Positions 1-8,153 of a DNA stretch of 11,632 bases are shown in pieces. Positions within the stretch are counted from its first letter, which is position 1. The number at the start of each line of letters is the position of its first letter. The stretch comes from CAZIUL01 sp964542475 (GTDB lineage: Bacteria; Planctomycetota; B15-G4; CAYZWU01), in the NCBI GenBank assembly GCA_964542475.1, contig CAZIUL010000097.1, positions 1 to 11,632 of the forward strand, in the 5' to 3' direction. The translations under genes and the position numbers were made by a program. The notes under the pieces were generated by a model. It had not been told where the DNA came from. It worked only from the letters and a program-made list of their open reading frames with translations, and did no database searches.

Positions 1-6
1 AATCCG

Positions 7-2115
7 TTACGCACCAATGCGCGTCATGAACCACAGCAGAAAGATCACGACTCCGACCAGGAGCCAGCTTCCTCCGAAACCTATAACATCAAGCCATCCG
101 GGCTTCAGAACCTCCCAGCTCGAACCGCTGATGATCTTTTTCTTTTCGAACATCTCCGGGTTGCGTACCGCTTTCTCAAGAGCCTGCTTTTCCAGCTCTG
201 GTGTGGGCTGCACCGGTGTGTGGAGCTTTCCGTAGAAAGCATCCAGGTGTTCTTTTTTGCCGGGTCTCGTGAAAGCGCTGCACAGAAACAGCAGCACGAA
301 GGGAAACAGGCCGTCGAAAAGAAAACGCACTGCCACAAGCTGGGCCTTTTTCCAGCCGCTGAGATCGATGCCGAACCAGCTCAAGATCCATATCTCGGAG
401 TGGAACCTTCCCTGCCCCATCTTTGCCGAGCCAGGGTCCGAGGGATCGATACGCACAACATTTTCAAAGAAGATGCCCGTGGGTTCAATCACGTGGCGCT
501 TGGATATTGTCTGCCCCACCGATCGGGCTCTGCCGGCGGCAACGTCCTCGGCAAGCGCGCCTGTTTTTATCATCTCGGTGCGGGAGACCGTTTCGACCAG
601 GAAAGCCGGGTTCCCGGACACGCTCTCCACCGCCTGAAAGGCGTTGGGAACCACAACGTAAACAGAAAAACAGACGACCACCTGTGCGATCACCGCCCAT
701 TTTGTGAGTCTTCTCCACACGAATCCCAGCCAGATGGCCGCGCCGAACACGGCCGGTATGGAGATGAAGTACTTGTAAAGGTCGAGCAGGTTGTCCACGA
801 AGACCGCGGTGAACACCCCTCCAAGCATGATCGCCCCGATCACGACCCTTCCTACATTGATGTAGTGGCGCTCGGACTTCCCCCGTGCAAGCGGCTGGTA
901 AAGGTTGCGGATGAAAAGCGCCGAGTTCGAAACAGCCAGCGCATCCAAAGAAGACATGTTCGCCGCGAGAATGCCCGCCAGCATGAGCCCGATCGCGCCC
1001 GGGAAAAGCAGGTTCCGTGTCATGTGCCCCCAGATGAGATCAGGGTCGTGAAGGCTGCCCGAAAAAAGGGCTATGGCAAGAAGCCCGGCAAGACCCCAGA
1101 AGAGCATGATGAACCGCTTGAAAAACATCCCGCCGAGCATGCCCACGCGCGCGGTGGTCTCGTTTTTTGCCGAACCCGCGATCGCCATTGAGGGCGCGGT
1201 GGCCACGATGGACACTAGGTTGGCGATCGACATCGCGATTATCGTGTACCACGCGTAGTCGCTCATGCTCGCCGACCCGAACAACTCGAACATGTAGTCC
1301 GGAACGCATTCGTGAATCCCCTCGAATCCGCCCACACGGCTGAGTCCGATGGGGATCAGGATCAGGGAGAAGGTGACTATCAGCACCCCCTGGATCGCGT
1401 CTGTTATCGCTGCCGCGGTGAATCCGCCGAGCACGGTGTATGCGGTCACGATCAGCGCGTACACGATGTAAAACGTAAAACGGTTCACGTACGGGATGAA
1501 CGAGCGCAGCTCCCCGCGCTTCTGGCGGTCGCTCAGCTCCTCGTACCGCTCCATCTCATCGGGGTTCAGCCCCGCGTCGAACCTTTTCTTCAGGTCAGCG
1601 TACTCCTTGAACTGCTCGATCATGCCCCGCTCTGCCACGGTCAGGCTCTCCATCGGTTTCGGGGTCATGACCTCCATTGTCTTGCCCGCAACGATGAAAC
1701 TCGCACCGCCTCCGACAAAGGTCAACACCACCGTGAACACCGCGTAAGCCGCCCCGAGAAACGGGCTCCTGAACCGCTCGGTGAAATAGTCACCCACCGT
1801 GATCTGTCTGCACCGCCTGAAAAGCATGCTCGTAAACCAGTAAAACGGTGTAATGAAAATCACCAGGAACTGGATCCATATCCCGCCCATGCCGGTCCGG
1901 TAGATTTCGCGCGAAACCGTCACCGCCTGTCCCGAATCGGTCGCGTTCCCGAAGTTCAGAAAAAACTGGTAGAACTTCCCCAGCCTGCGTCCCGCGATGT
2001 AGAAGTCGCCGGTGTCCTTGGTGCCCTTGCCCGCGCGCCACCCCAACCAGAGGATTATCCCCACATACAGGACGATTATACACGCATCCAGCACATGAAG
2101 CCCGCAGATCTCCAT
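7..2115 (-). CDS. Sodium:solute symporter (SSS family), 702 aa
   Basis: Inner-membrane secondary transporter that should couple sodium influx to uptake of a small solute; the substrate cannot be read, but the neighbours suggest a sugar or sugar acid. Family features seen: an N-terminal hydrophobic helix (about residues 9-26), a conserved stretch at 52-80 (NFGNATDSGQAV), GGFTAAAITDAIQG at 230-243, and AANMSSLDALAVSNSALF at 384-401, where the paired serines 388-389 match the usual sodium-site helix. The last helix is at about 682-698. At 702 aa it is longer than most SSS members (roughly 500-600). The excess is two hydrophilic stretches: a charged one at about 150-205 and another at about 492-575. 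A GGAGGG ribosome site lies 4 nt before the ATG. It follows the UroD-like gene by 33 bp, so the two are probably co-transcribed. The gene is complete; TAA is at 7-9. Confidence 0.93.
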   Translation of the reverse strand: MEICGLHVLDACIIVLYVGIILWLGWRAGKGTKDTGDFYIAGRRLGKFYQFFLNFGNATDSGQAVTVSREIYRTGMGGIWIQFLVIFITPFYWFTSMLFRRCRQITVGDYFTERFRSPFLGAAYAVFTVVLTFVGGGASFIVAGKTMEVMTPKPMESLTVAERGMIEQFKEYADLKKRFDAGLNPDEMERYEELSDRQKRGELRSFIPYVNRFTFYIVYALIVTAYTVLGGFTAAAITDAIQGVLIVTFSLILIPIGLSRVGGFEGIHECVPDYMFELFGSASMSDYAWYTIIAMSIANLVSIVATAPSMAIAGSAKNETTARVGMLGGMFFKRFIMLFWGLAGLLAIALFSGSLHDPDLIWGHMTRNLLFPGAIGLMLAGILAANMSSLDALAVSNSALFIRNLYQPLARGKSERHYINVGRVVIGAIMLGGVFTAVFVDNLLDLYKYFISIPAVFGAAIWLGFVWRRLTKWAVIAQVVVCFSVYVVVPNAFQAVESVSGNPAFLVETVSRTEMIKTGALAEDVAAGRARSVGQTISKRHVIEPTGIFFENVVRIDPSDPGSAKMGQGRFHSEIWILSWFGIDLSGWKKAQLVAVRFLFDGLFPFVLLFLCSAFTRPGKKEHLDAFYGKLHTPVQPTPELEKQALEKAVRNPEMFEKKKIISGSSWEVLKPGWLDVIGFGGSWLLVGVVIFLLWFMTRIGA

Positions 2116-2148
2116 TGTTCCCTCCGAAAAGAATCGAGGCTGCCCTTT

Positions 2149-3144
2149 TTACCACGCTTCGAAAAATGTGTGGATGTTGTCGGGGTTCGCGCCCAGGCCG
2201 AACTCGCACTGGGCTATCAAACCGCCGCCCCTGTGAAACGCCTCCTTCATCTGTCTTGCCGCATCCTTGATCTCGCTGCGCGTGCCCGAGGGGATCAGGC
2301 GCTGGCGGTCGAGCTCGCCCCAGAATGTGATCCTTCCGCTGAACCGCTCGCTCAGGCTCTCCAATCCCATGCAGAACACCTGGCTGTTCACCGCATCGAG
2401 CCCGAGCTCCACGAGATCCTCCATGATCTCGAGGATGTGCCCGTCAGAGTGCATGAAGATGTGCTTGCCGTTCGCATGGGCGATGTCGATGTAGTCCCTG
2501 TAAAGCGGCTTGAACAGCCTCCTCCAGAGGTCGGGCGAGATGAGCAGGCTGTCCTGGCTTCCCCAATCATCCATGATGAAAAGCGCATCCACTTCGGTCC
2601 CTGCCCAGAGATCGAGCTCCCGCATGTAAAAGTCGTGCATCCGATCGAGCAGAGCAAAAAACTCCGGGGGCTGATCCATGAGATCGAGCAGAAGGTTTTC
2701 CGTGCCGCGGATGAACTGGAGCTGTTCGAACGGCCGCGGAAAACATCCGGCAGCCAGCACGTACCTGTCCGTCGAACGGCAAAACTCGTTTATCTTTTCA
2801 GCGTCAACGGTGAGCCGCTCCTCTGGGATCCTGACCCTGTCCACATCGCGCCAATCCACAAGCTGCGGCTCCTTCACCTCGCCGATCGCGCCTTTCTGGA
2901 TGTTATGGAAGGTGCAGCCCCAGTCGTCCACGCTCTCCCCTGGAAGGTGCCTGTCTCCTTTGCCTGGGGGTTCCTTTTCAAAAAAGACCGGCGGAGACAC
3001 GATGTCGTCGGGAAAGCTCTTTTGAATCTCACGGACACGTCCGGGAAAACGGTCCTCCGCCCAGGGAAGCACCCACATCTGCCTCGGAACACGGTCCGGC
3101 GAGTCGAACTCCAAGGTTCGTTTCACTCTTTCTCTGGAATCCAT
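2149..3144 (-). CDS. Uroporphyrinogen-decarboxylase-like protein (UroD/MtaA superfamily), 331 aa
   Basis: TIM-barrel protein of the HemE/methylcobamide-methyltransferase superfamily. Seen: the standard opening MDSRERVKRTLEFDSPDRVP, the core MDDWGSQDSLLISPDLWRR at 191-209 and the metal/substrate loop FMHSDGHILEIMEDL at 230-244. The C-terminus AQCEFGLGANPDNI (311-324) is typical. In methyltransferases such as MtaA and MtbA the loop carries an HxC zinc motif. Here the cysteine position is Asp (H232-S-D234-G), so a classical zinc-thiol methyltransferase role is doubtful. No corrinoid protein is encoded nearby. It is unlikely to be the haem enzyme HemE, given its place in a catabolic locus beside a transporter. 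No clear Shine-Dalgarno precedes the ATG; the start is chosen because the family begins exactly here. It lies 150 bp after the Eda-KdgK gene, and a composite hairpin repeat sits in that gap. Function unknown. Confidence 0.88.
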   Translation of the reverse strand: MDSRERVKRTLEFDSPDRVPRQMWVLPWAEDRFPGRVREIQKSFPDDIVSPPVFFEKEPPGKGDRHLPGESVDDWGCTFHNIQKGAIGEVKEPQLVDWRDVDRVRIPEERLTVDAEKINEFCRSTDRYVLAAGCFPRPFEQLQFIRGTENLLLDLMDQPPEFFALLDRMHDFYMRELDLWAGTEVDALFIMDDWGSQDSLLISPDLWRRLFKPLYRDYIDIAHANGKHIFMHSDGHILEIMEDLVELGLDAVNSQVFCMGLESLSERFSGRITFWGELDRQRLIPSGTRSEIKDAARQMKEAFHRGGGLIAQCEFGLGANPDNIHTFFEAW

Positions 3145-3294
3145 GGCCAGATGGTATCAGGCCGGAGGGAGAAAAACAATTTCGGGAAAACACGAGGGAA
3201 CACCTTACGAGCGGGCGGCCGGCCGGCCCTACACGCCCGGCGAAATGTTTCATTCATCCCGTAGGAGCAACCCCCTGTGTGTTGCCCTCCAGTG
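3145..3294. other. Intergenic gap between Eda-KdgK and UroD-like genes
   Basis: This 150-bp gap has no credible ORF. Its left half (3209-3290, numbered on the plus strand) is a composite hairpin repeat, which begins only 4 nt after the TAG of the Eda-KdgK gene in the direction of transcription. No T-run follows the hairpins on the minus strand, so a classical intrinsic terminator is not seen. A promoter for the UroD-symporter pair could lie here, but I do not see good -35/-10 boxes. Confidence 0.5.
3209..3290 (+). repeat. Composite REP-like hairpin element, copy 1
   Basis: Two palindromes with GTAG feet facing each other. The left one reads on the minus strand from CTAC at 3229-3232 through the GC palindrome GGCCGGCCGGCC (3217-3228). 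The right one reads GTAGGAGCAACCCCCTGTGT then GTTGCCCTCC (3261-3290), with stem GCAAC/GTTGC. The spacer 3233-3260 contains AATG TTT CATT. The same plan, with a 29-nt spacer of related sequence and the same GTAG...CCCTGTG...GTTGCCCTCC arm, occurs inverted at 9545-9632. The left hairpin of this copy is degenerate compared with its partner. Confidence 0.75.
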
Positions 3295-5163
3295 CTACCG
3301 CTCGATCCTCCCCGATGCGTCGCCCTTGGCGAGGGTGTTCACCTCGTCCACGGTTGCCAGGTTGAAGTCCCCGGTCACCGTCTGCTTGAGGCACGATGCC
3401 GCTGCGGCGAACTCGAGCGCATCGCGCGCACTCTTGCGGCCCAGCAGGCCGTAGATCAGCCCGGCTGTGAATGCATCACCTCCCCCGACCCGGTCCACAA
3501 CATGGATCGGATACTTCTTGCTCTGAAGGAACTCTTTTCCATCGAACAGGCATGCGGACCAGACATTGTCCGACGCTGAAAGGCTCTCCCTCAAGGTGAT
3601 TGCGGCCATGTCCAGGCCGAACCGCTGAACGAGCTGTCTTGCAACGTCATGATAAGCCTCGATGTCAAGCCGCGCCGACGAAACATCCGATGTGCCGGCG
3701 CTTATGCCGAAAACCTGCTCGGCATCCTCTTCGTTGCATACCACCACATCCACATGCTCCATCAAGGGGGTCATCTTTTCCGCCGCTTTCTCGCGGGACC
3801 ACAACCTGCTTCTGAAGTTCAAATCGCAGCTCACTCGAAGGCCGGCGCTTTTCGCCACATCGATCGCCTCTGCCACAGCTCCGGCAAGGGATGAGCTCAA
3901 AGCGGGTGTAATTCCGGTCCAGTGAAACCAGCGGGCGCCTTCGAACGCCGCGGCCCAGTCCACCTGTCCCGGGCCAAGCGCGGAGACGGATGAGCCGGCC
4001 CTGTCGTAGATCACCTTGGACGGCCTCTGCGACGCCCCGTGCTCAAGGAAGTAAACCCCCACGCGTTCGCCGAAACGCAGTATACTCGACGTATCGACCC
4101 CAAAGGACCGCAGCGCGTTTACAGCAGCCTGGCCAAGGGAATGTTCCGGGAGCGCTGTCACAAATCGCGAGTTGAGCCCGAAGTTTGCAAGCGCCACGGC
4201 AACGTTCGCCTCAGCTCCTCCGAACATTCCGTCGAACACCTTGACCTCGCCGAAACGCAACCCCTTGGGAGGAGACAGCCTGAGCATTACCTCGCCGAAA
4301 GTCACGACCGGCTCTCCCTCGCCGCATGGCCGCGGCTGCTGAACCCCGGTGCTTGCCTCGGGAGGAACCTCCCTTTCCCTGGCCTCCATTGCCACGGCAG
4401 GCCGGGCTGCTGCGACCGGCTCGGCAGCGGGTTCGTCCGCCCCTGCCTTTTCAGTACCCTGCTCCGCCGCCACAGCTTCCTGACATCCACCGCTCTTCAC
4501 GGCCTCTATCCAGCGCTTCGCTTCATTCGCCATCTCCTTCGGATCATGAAGATCCCGCACAAGGGCTGACGCGCACACGATCGCCTGGGGATCGTGGTTC
4601 AGGATCATGCCGAGGTTCTCGAACTTGACCCCGCCCGCGTACACGATGTTCAGATCCTTGTAAACAGGCTTCCACGCCGCAGCCATCTCCAGGTTGGCAG
4701 GAAAACCGGCCATGGCCGGAAAAAGCTTGTAGATCCACTGGTAAGTATGATGCATGCGCAGCTCGTCGAGTTCGCAGTTGTAGAGCTCCGCTTTTTGCAC
4801 CAACTGCTTGCCAATGTCGCCGATCCCGCCGGGGATGCATATCAAGTCCGCCCGCGCGCAGACCTCGACAACAACAGGGATGTAGTCAGGCGTAACTATG
4901 CCTGCCGCACCCGCATCGATTGCGCACTCGGCCTGGTGCCGGGTCAGCACCGTGCCTGCCAGCACGAGCGCTTCAGGATGCTTGGCGCGGATCGCCCTTA
5001 TACCGTCGAGCGCTGCCTGCGTCCTGAGCGCGATCTCCAGGATCACACCCTGCGGATGCAGAGCCTCGTAAGCAGCGACGCAGTCGGCTGCTTTCTCGGG
5101 CGCGAGCAAGGCAACAACCCTGTTCTTTTTCAGGCGGTCCCAGAGTAGCATCGATCTGTTCAC
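3295..5163 (-). CDS. Fused KDPG aldolase / 2-keto-3-deoxygluconate kinase, 622 aa
   Basis: A bifunctional protein. The N-terminal KDPG/KHG aldolase domain (about residues 5-225) shows LEIALRT with catalytic Glu43, LAGTVLT, GAAGIVTPDY, the Schiff-base lysine in YKLFPA (Lys146) and YAGGV. The C-terminal PfkB-family sugar kinase domain (about 285-622) shows GGAEANVAVALANFG from 315, HWTGITPALS, CDLNFRSRLWS near 447 and RVGGGDAFTAGLIYGLL with catalytic Asp563; these match KdgK. An Ala/Glu/Pro-rich linker joins them at about 227-284. Kinase and aldolase are consecutive: KDG is phosphorylated to KDPG, then cleaved to pyruvate and glyceraldehyde-3-phosphate. The frame is open upstream to 5256, but the GTG at 5161-5163 has AAGGAG seven nt before it and the aldolase fold begins just after, so I take GTG as start. 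ATG at 5149-5151 is the alternative. The aldolase could also accept the galacto epimer. Confidence 0.92.
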   Translation of the reverse strand: MNRSMLLWDRLKKNRVVALLAPEKAADCVAAYEALHPQGVILEIALRTQAALDGIRAIRAKHPEALVLAGTVLTRHQAECAIDAGAAGIVTPDYIPVVVEVCARADLICIPGGIGDIGKQLVQKAELYNCELDELRMHHTYQWIYKLFPAMAGFPANLEMAAAWKPVYKDLNIVYAGGVKFENLGMILNHDPQAIVCASALVRDLHDPKEMANEAKRWIEAVKSGGCQEAVAAEQGTEKAGADEPAAEPVAAARPAVAMEAREREVPPEASTGVQQPRPCGEGEPVVTFGEVMLRLSPPKGLRFGEVKVFDGMFGGAEANVAVALANFGLNSRFVTALPEHSLGQAAVNALRSFGVDTSSILRFGERVGVYFLEHGASQRPSKVIYDRAGSSVSALGPGQVDWAAAFEGARWFHWTGITPALSSSLAGAVAEAIDVAKSAGLRVSCDLNFRSRLWSREKAAEKMTPLMEHVDVVVCNEEDAEQVFGISAGTSDVSSARLDIEAYHDVARQLVQRFGLDMAAITLRESLSASDNVWSACLFDGKEFLQSKKYPIHVVDRVGGGDAFTAGLIYGLLGRKSARDALEFAAAASCLKQTVTGDFNLATVDEVNTLAKGDASGRIER

Positions 5164-5293
5164 GAAAGGTCTCCTTAAGAGGTTGGGCACAGCACAGAAC
5201 ACGGCGAACCGCACCATTTCATATATCGGATCGATGTTAACCGTAATCCGCGTCAACCAATCCGATGCCGCGGGGTTTCAAGCGCCTAACCGC
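5164..5293. other. 130-bp gap between SDR and Eda-KdgK genes
   Basis: The gap carries the ribosome site for the fusion gene and an in-frame open stretch back to 5256 that I consider untranslated. No terminator hairpin is evident. A TTGACG motif occurs on the minus strand, but without a well-spaced -10 box, so I do not call a promoter. Confidence 0.4.
5171..5176 (-). promoter_or_regulatory. Shine-Dalgarno AAGGAG that sets the GTG start of the Eda-KdgK fusion
   Basis: On the minus strand AAGGAG is followed by 7 nt (ACCTTTC) and then GTG at 5161-5163. The nearest downstream ATG is 19 nt away, too far for good use. The longer in-frame start at 5256 has no comparable site and would add residues that do not resemble the aldolase family. 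Confidence 0.7.
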
Positions 5294-6091
5294 TTACAGG
5301 CGGCGAATCTGCATTCCCCCGCTCACCTCCACAACAAGCCCGGTGGAATAGCTAAAGTCCCCCCGGGCAAGAGCGGCAACGACCTTTGCCACATCCGCGG
5401 GCTCGCCCCATCGCTTCTGCGGAACGAGCCCTTCGCTGATGAGCACGTCGTACTTGTCCCTACTCGGGGCTGTCATGTCGGTGCGGGTGATGCCCGGCCT
5501 GACATCGTAAACATTGATCCCGTCTTCGGCCAGCCTGTGAGCAAAAACCCTGGCTGCCCCGCTTATGGCAGCCTTGGACATGCAGTACTCAGCCCGCGAG
5601 ACGGTTGATACCTCCGATGAGATGGATGAGATGAAAATGATCGCAGCCCGCGGCACCGCCCCGGGATCGTTCCTCTTCCGTTCCGCCATGTGGCGCGCGA
5701 TGATTTGGGCCAGGAAAAAGGTCCCCCTGGTGTTCACGGAGAACACGCGGTCAAAGCTCTCTGGCGTGGCTTCGAGAATGTCAGCGCGCTCCGCAGGCGC
5801 GATGCCCGCGTTGTTCACGAGCAGATCCACTTCTTTGAACCGCGACACCGCCGCATCGAGCATCTTCTTGTGAGTGGCCAGATCGGAGATGTCCCCGCAC
5901 ACAGGCTCGAAGGCCGCGCCAAGCTCCTCGGCGCGCTGCTTCACCTCAGCCAGGCCGGTTTCCTGGTCAGCCGGGTCGTACGACGTGGCGCATCCGACCA
6001 CGTCATACCCGCACCCGGCCAGCTCGATGGCAATGCCGCGGCCTATGCCTCTGCTCGCACCCGTTACAAACGCAACCGGTCTCTTACTCAT
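5294..6091 (-). CDS. Short-chain dehydrogenase/reductase (SDR, FabG-like), 265 aa
   Basis: Classical SDR with a Rossmann fold: TGASRGIG at 10-17 binds the dinucleotide, NNAG is at 93-96, and the active site is Ser156, Tyr169 and Lys173 (YCMSK), followed by RPGITRTDM at 198-206. Length is normal for the family. It should act on a hydroxyl/ketone pair using NAD(H) or NADP(H); the cofactor is not clear from the loop after strand 2 (CATSYDP). The ATG lies inside the end of the flavoprotein gene, giving an ATGAGTAA overlap of 8 nt. A GAGGAGGAGG ribosome site ends 6 nt before it, so translation is probably coupled. A GTG one codon earlier is a poorer start. Upstream of the KDG kinase/aldolase gene, a KduD-like sugar-acid reductase or a sugar dehydrogenase is plausible, but the sequence alone does not identify the substrate. 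Confidence 0.93.
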   Translation of the reverse strand: MSKRPVAFVTGASRGIGRGIAIELAGCGYDVVGCATSYDPADQETGLAEVKQRAEELGAAFEPVCGDISDLATHKKMLDAAVSRFKEVDLLVNNAGIAPAERADILEATPESFDRVFSVNTRGTFFLAQIIARHMAERKRNDPGAVPRAAIIFISSISSEVSTVSRAEYCMSKAAISGAARVFAHRLAEDGINVYDVRPGITRTDMTAPSRDKYDVLISEGLVPQKRWGEPADVAKVVAALARGDFSYSTGLVVEVSGGMQIRRL

Positions 6092-8153
6092 CACCTGCCT
6101 CCTCCTCGCGGATTACGCGGTCTTGCGAATAATCGCTCCACGCCTTTTCGAACCATGCATCTTCGGTCGGCACCGGCCGAATATCGACCCATCTCTTCTC
6201 AACCCCGTGCACCATATCAAAGGAAACATCGAGAACCTTCCGGTCAACGAACACCCCGGGTTCCGTGAAGGTAAAACGCCACTCAGGATCGAGCCCGCTG
6301 CATGGGACTACACCCTCCCGGTCCTGAACCAGGCACCCTCCCCTGGACCCGCCTCCTTTCTCGATGTGCTCGTGTACCGCTTCGAGGCAGAGCGCGTGCG
6401 TGAGGCACAGATCCTTCGCATGAAAGGCCTGGACCACCGCGGCAGCAGAGCCTGCATCGAGACCCGCACAGGCCCGGCTGAAAAGCCTCCACGCCTCCTT
6501 TCTTGCCCGCGCCACGCTCGATCGCTCGCGGATGATCGCGCCGCACCCGGTCATCCGTTGCTTGATCTCTGAGATCACTTCATCCGGCGATACGGTATCG
6601 TCGTCGTCAGCAGCAGAAGCACCATCGCCCCCCGAAGCTTTACACGCGAAAGCAATGCTTTCCCCGGTGCGGCGGGCGGCAAGGCGCATGAATCGGTCCG
6701 TATCCGGCAGCGGACCGCTGTACCTGGACGCGATGAAAAGAGCGGCTCTCATTGCACCCACCTGCCCCGCGTTCAAGGCGGAACCACCGGGCCGCCTCAC
6801 GCCGTGGCTCCCGTTCACTTCGCCCACGGGGAAAAGGTGCCGGATGTTCGACTCCCACCAGATGTTGCCTGCAAGCCCTCCGTTCAGGTGCTGGGCGCAC
6901 ACAGCGATCTCGAGCTTATCTTTCGCAAGATCAACGCCCCGGCCACTGTAAAGCTCGCATGCCGCGGGGTTCATTGCCTTGAGCCGTTCGATGGGTGCGG
7001 ATTTAAGCGCTCCGGAATTATCGAGGTAGATGCGCGCCTCCTCGTCCAGTATGGCGGAAGAAAACACCGGGCTTCCATCCGGCCCGGAAGGGTTCCTGGT
7101 GTAGTCCATGAAAACCCTGCGGCCCAGAATCCTGGTTTCGCGAAAGACCAGAAGATCGATAAGCGACGATCCCCGATCGAGCACCCTTGCCGCGTCAAAG
7201 GGCCACTGGTACCCCTTTCTGAAGATCGCACCGGCCAGTGTCTTCATGTCAGGGAAAAAAGCGTTCAAGAACTCCTTCTCCCCGCTGCCGCTCTTGTCCG
7301 TTGACACGTACCTGGGAACGACCTGCTGATAGCTGCCGGACAGGTTCCACCTGGGGCGAAGCGATGCAATGCCGAACTGCGACTCGGTCAGGTTCCGGGC
7401 CGCGGCACCGATCTCGAGCGCGATGCCTGTGGACCCTCGCTGGCTCTCGGGGTATACGGAGTCCTCGTAGATGCCGGCCGGGCCGCCCGTGGCCAGGATG
7501 ATGTTCTTCGCGTTGAACAGGACGATTCCGAACGGGTTGTTTGTACCCCTTGAAGCCGGATGAACAGCCACCGCACCTATCACCGTCCGCCCGCGCTTCT
7601 CGTCATCCTCGTAAAGCAGGGCCACCACGGAATGGTCATCAAGCACCGGGATCCGCCTGGCGCGGACCTCATCGCTCAGGCGCTCGCACATGATCCGCGA
7701 GGTGAGCGGGCCCGCGCTGCTCGCCCGGCCCAGGGGATCGTTGTCGGTTTTGAAGCCCGGATAGCAGCCGAACCTGTCATGAGGAAACGGCACTCCCATG
7801 CGAACGAGGCCGAGAAATGCCGCGGCCGAATGCCCGGCCTCGCAAAGCGCCACATCACCGTGCATGCACCCGCCGCTGAAGAGATCTTCAGCCATGCGAT
7901 GCGGGGAATCCGGGGCAGCGCCGGCAAGGGACAGCTTGTAAAAGGTCTGCTTGTCCGAGCCGGCGTTGAACGAAGTCCCCGCGCCGAGCCGGTCCGTGGC
8001 CATGAGAACCTCCTGCTGACCGAGCTCGTTGAGCTCGATCGCAGCTCGAAGCCCCGCGGCCCCGCTCCCGATGACCAGCGTGTTCGCCGAATGCAGAGGA
8101 AAGGCCATGCCTTTCAGTGAGACTGTTTCGAGTTTCATGGTGCTGCCGGTCAT
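6084..8153 (-). CDS. FAD-dependent oxidoreductase, fumarate reductase/L-aspartate oxidase-like, 689 aa
   Basis: Flavoprotein of the SdhA/FrdA/AspO/AprA superfamily. Seen: GxGxxG at 29-34 (VIGSGAAGLRAAIE), ATGG at 221-224 closing the FAD domain, HLNGG at 422-426, and GEVNGSHGVRRPGGSALNAG from 444, the counterpart of the C-terminal FAD loop in FrdA. A helical C-terminal domain with THALCLEAV...SRGG follows at about 530-610. The loop that carries the covalent-FAD histidine in SdhA/FrdA reads GAGTSFNAGS here, as in AspO, so FAD is probably non-covalent. No signal peptide is seen, so it is likely cytoplasmic. There is no FrdB-type iron-sulfur gene beside it; instead its ATG overlaps the stop of the OYE-like 4Fe-4S protein (ATGA), which may be its electron partner. 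The frame is open upstream to 8276, but AAGGGG 8 nt before ATG 8153 supports this start. The substrate is unknown. Confidence 0.9.
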   Translation of the reverse strand: MTGSTMKLETVSLKGMAFPLHSANTLVIGSGAAGLRAAIELNELGQQEVLMATDRLGAGTSFNAGSDKQTFYKLSLAGAAPDSPHRMAEDLFSGGCMHGDVALCEAGHSAAAFLGLVRMGVPFPHDRFGCYPGFKTDNDPLGRASSAGPLTSRIMCERLSDEVRARRIPVLDDHSVVALLYEDDEKRGRTVIGAVAVHPASRGTNNPFGIVLFNAKNIILATGGPAGIYEDSVYPESQRGSTGIALEIGAAARNLTESQFGIASLRPRWNLSGSYQQVVPRYVSTDKSGSGEKEFLNAFFPDMKTLAGAIFRKGYQWPFDAARVLDRGSSLIDLLVFRETRILGRRVFMDYTRNPSGPDGSPVFSSAILDEEARIYLDNSGALKSAPIERLKAMNPAACELYSGRGVDLAKDKLEIAVCAQHLNGGLAGNIWWESNIRHLFPVGEVNGSHGVRRPGGSALNAGQVGAMRAALFIASRYSGPLPDTDRFMRLAARRTGESIAFACKASGGDGASAADDDDTVSPDEVISEIKQRMTGCGAIIRERSSVARARKEAWRLFSRACAGLDAGSAAAVVQAFHAKDLCLTHALCLEAVHEHIEKGGGSRGGCLVQDREGVVPCSGLDPEWRFTFTEPGVFVDRKVLDVSFDMVHGVEKRWVDIRPVPTEDAWFEKAWSDYSQDRVIREEEAGDE

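Noticed and set aside
220..1191. 323-codon open frame on the plus strand
   Set aside because: Antisense to the symporter; the composition is unlike a real protein.
1312..3264. 650-codon open frame on the plus strand
   Set aside because: It lies antisense across the symporter and UroD-like genes, both of which have clear family motifs; its translation is rich in His, Arg and Pro and has no recognisable domain. Long antisense frames are expected in GC-rich coding DNA.
3145..3294. CRISPR array
   Set aside because: Only a hairpin pair with a single spacer is present; the units are palindromic and inverted rather than direct repeats.
5164..5256. N-terminal extension of the aldolase-kinase fusion
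   Set aside because: It is in frame but lacks a ribosome site and aldolase similarity; the GTG at 5163 with AAGGAG seven nt upstream is the better start.
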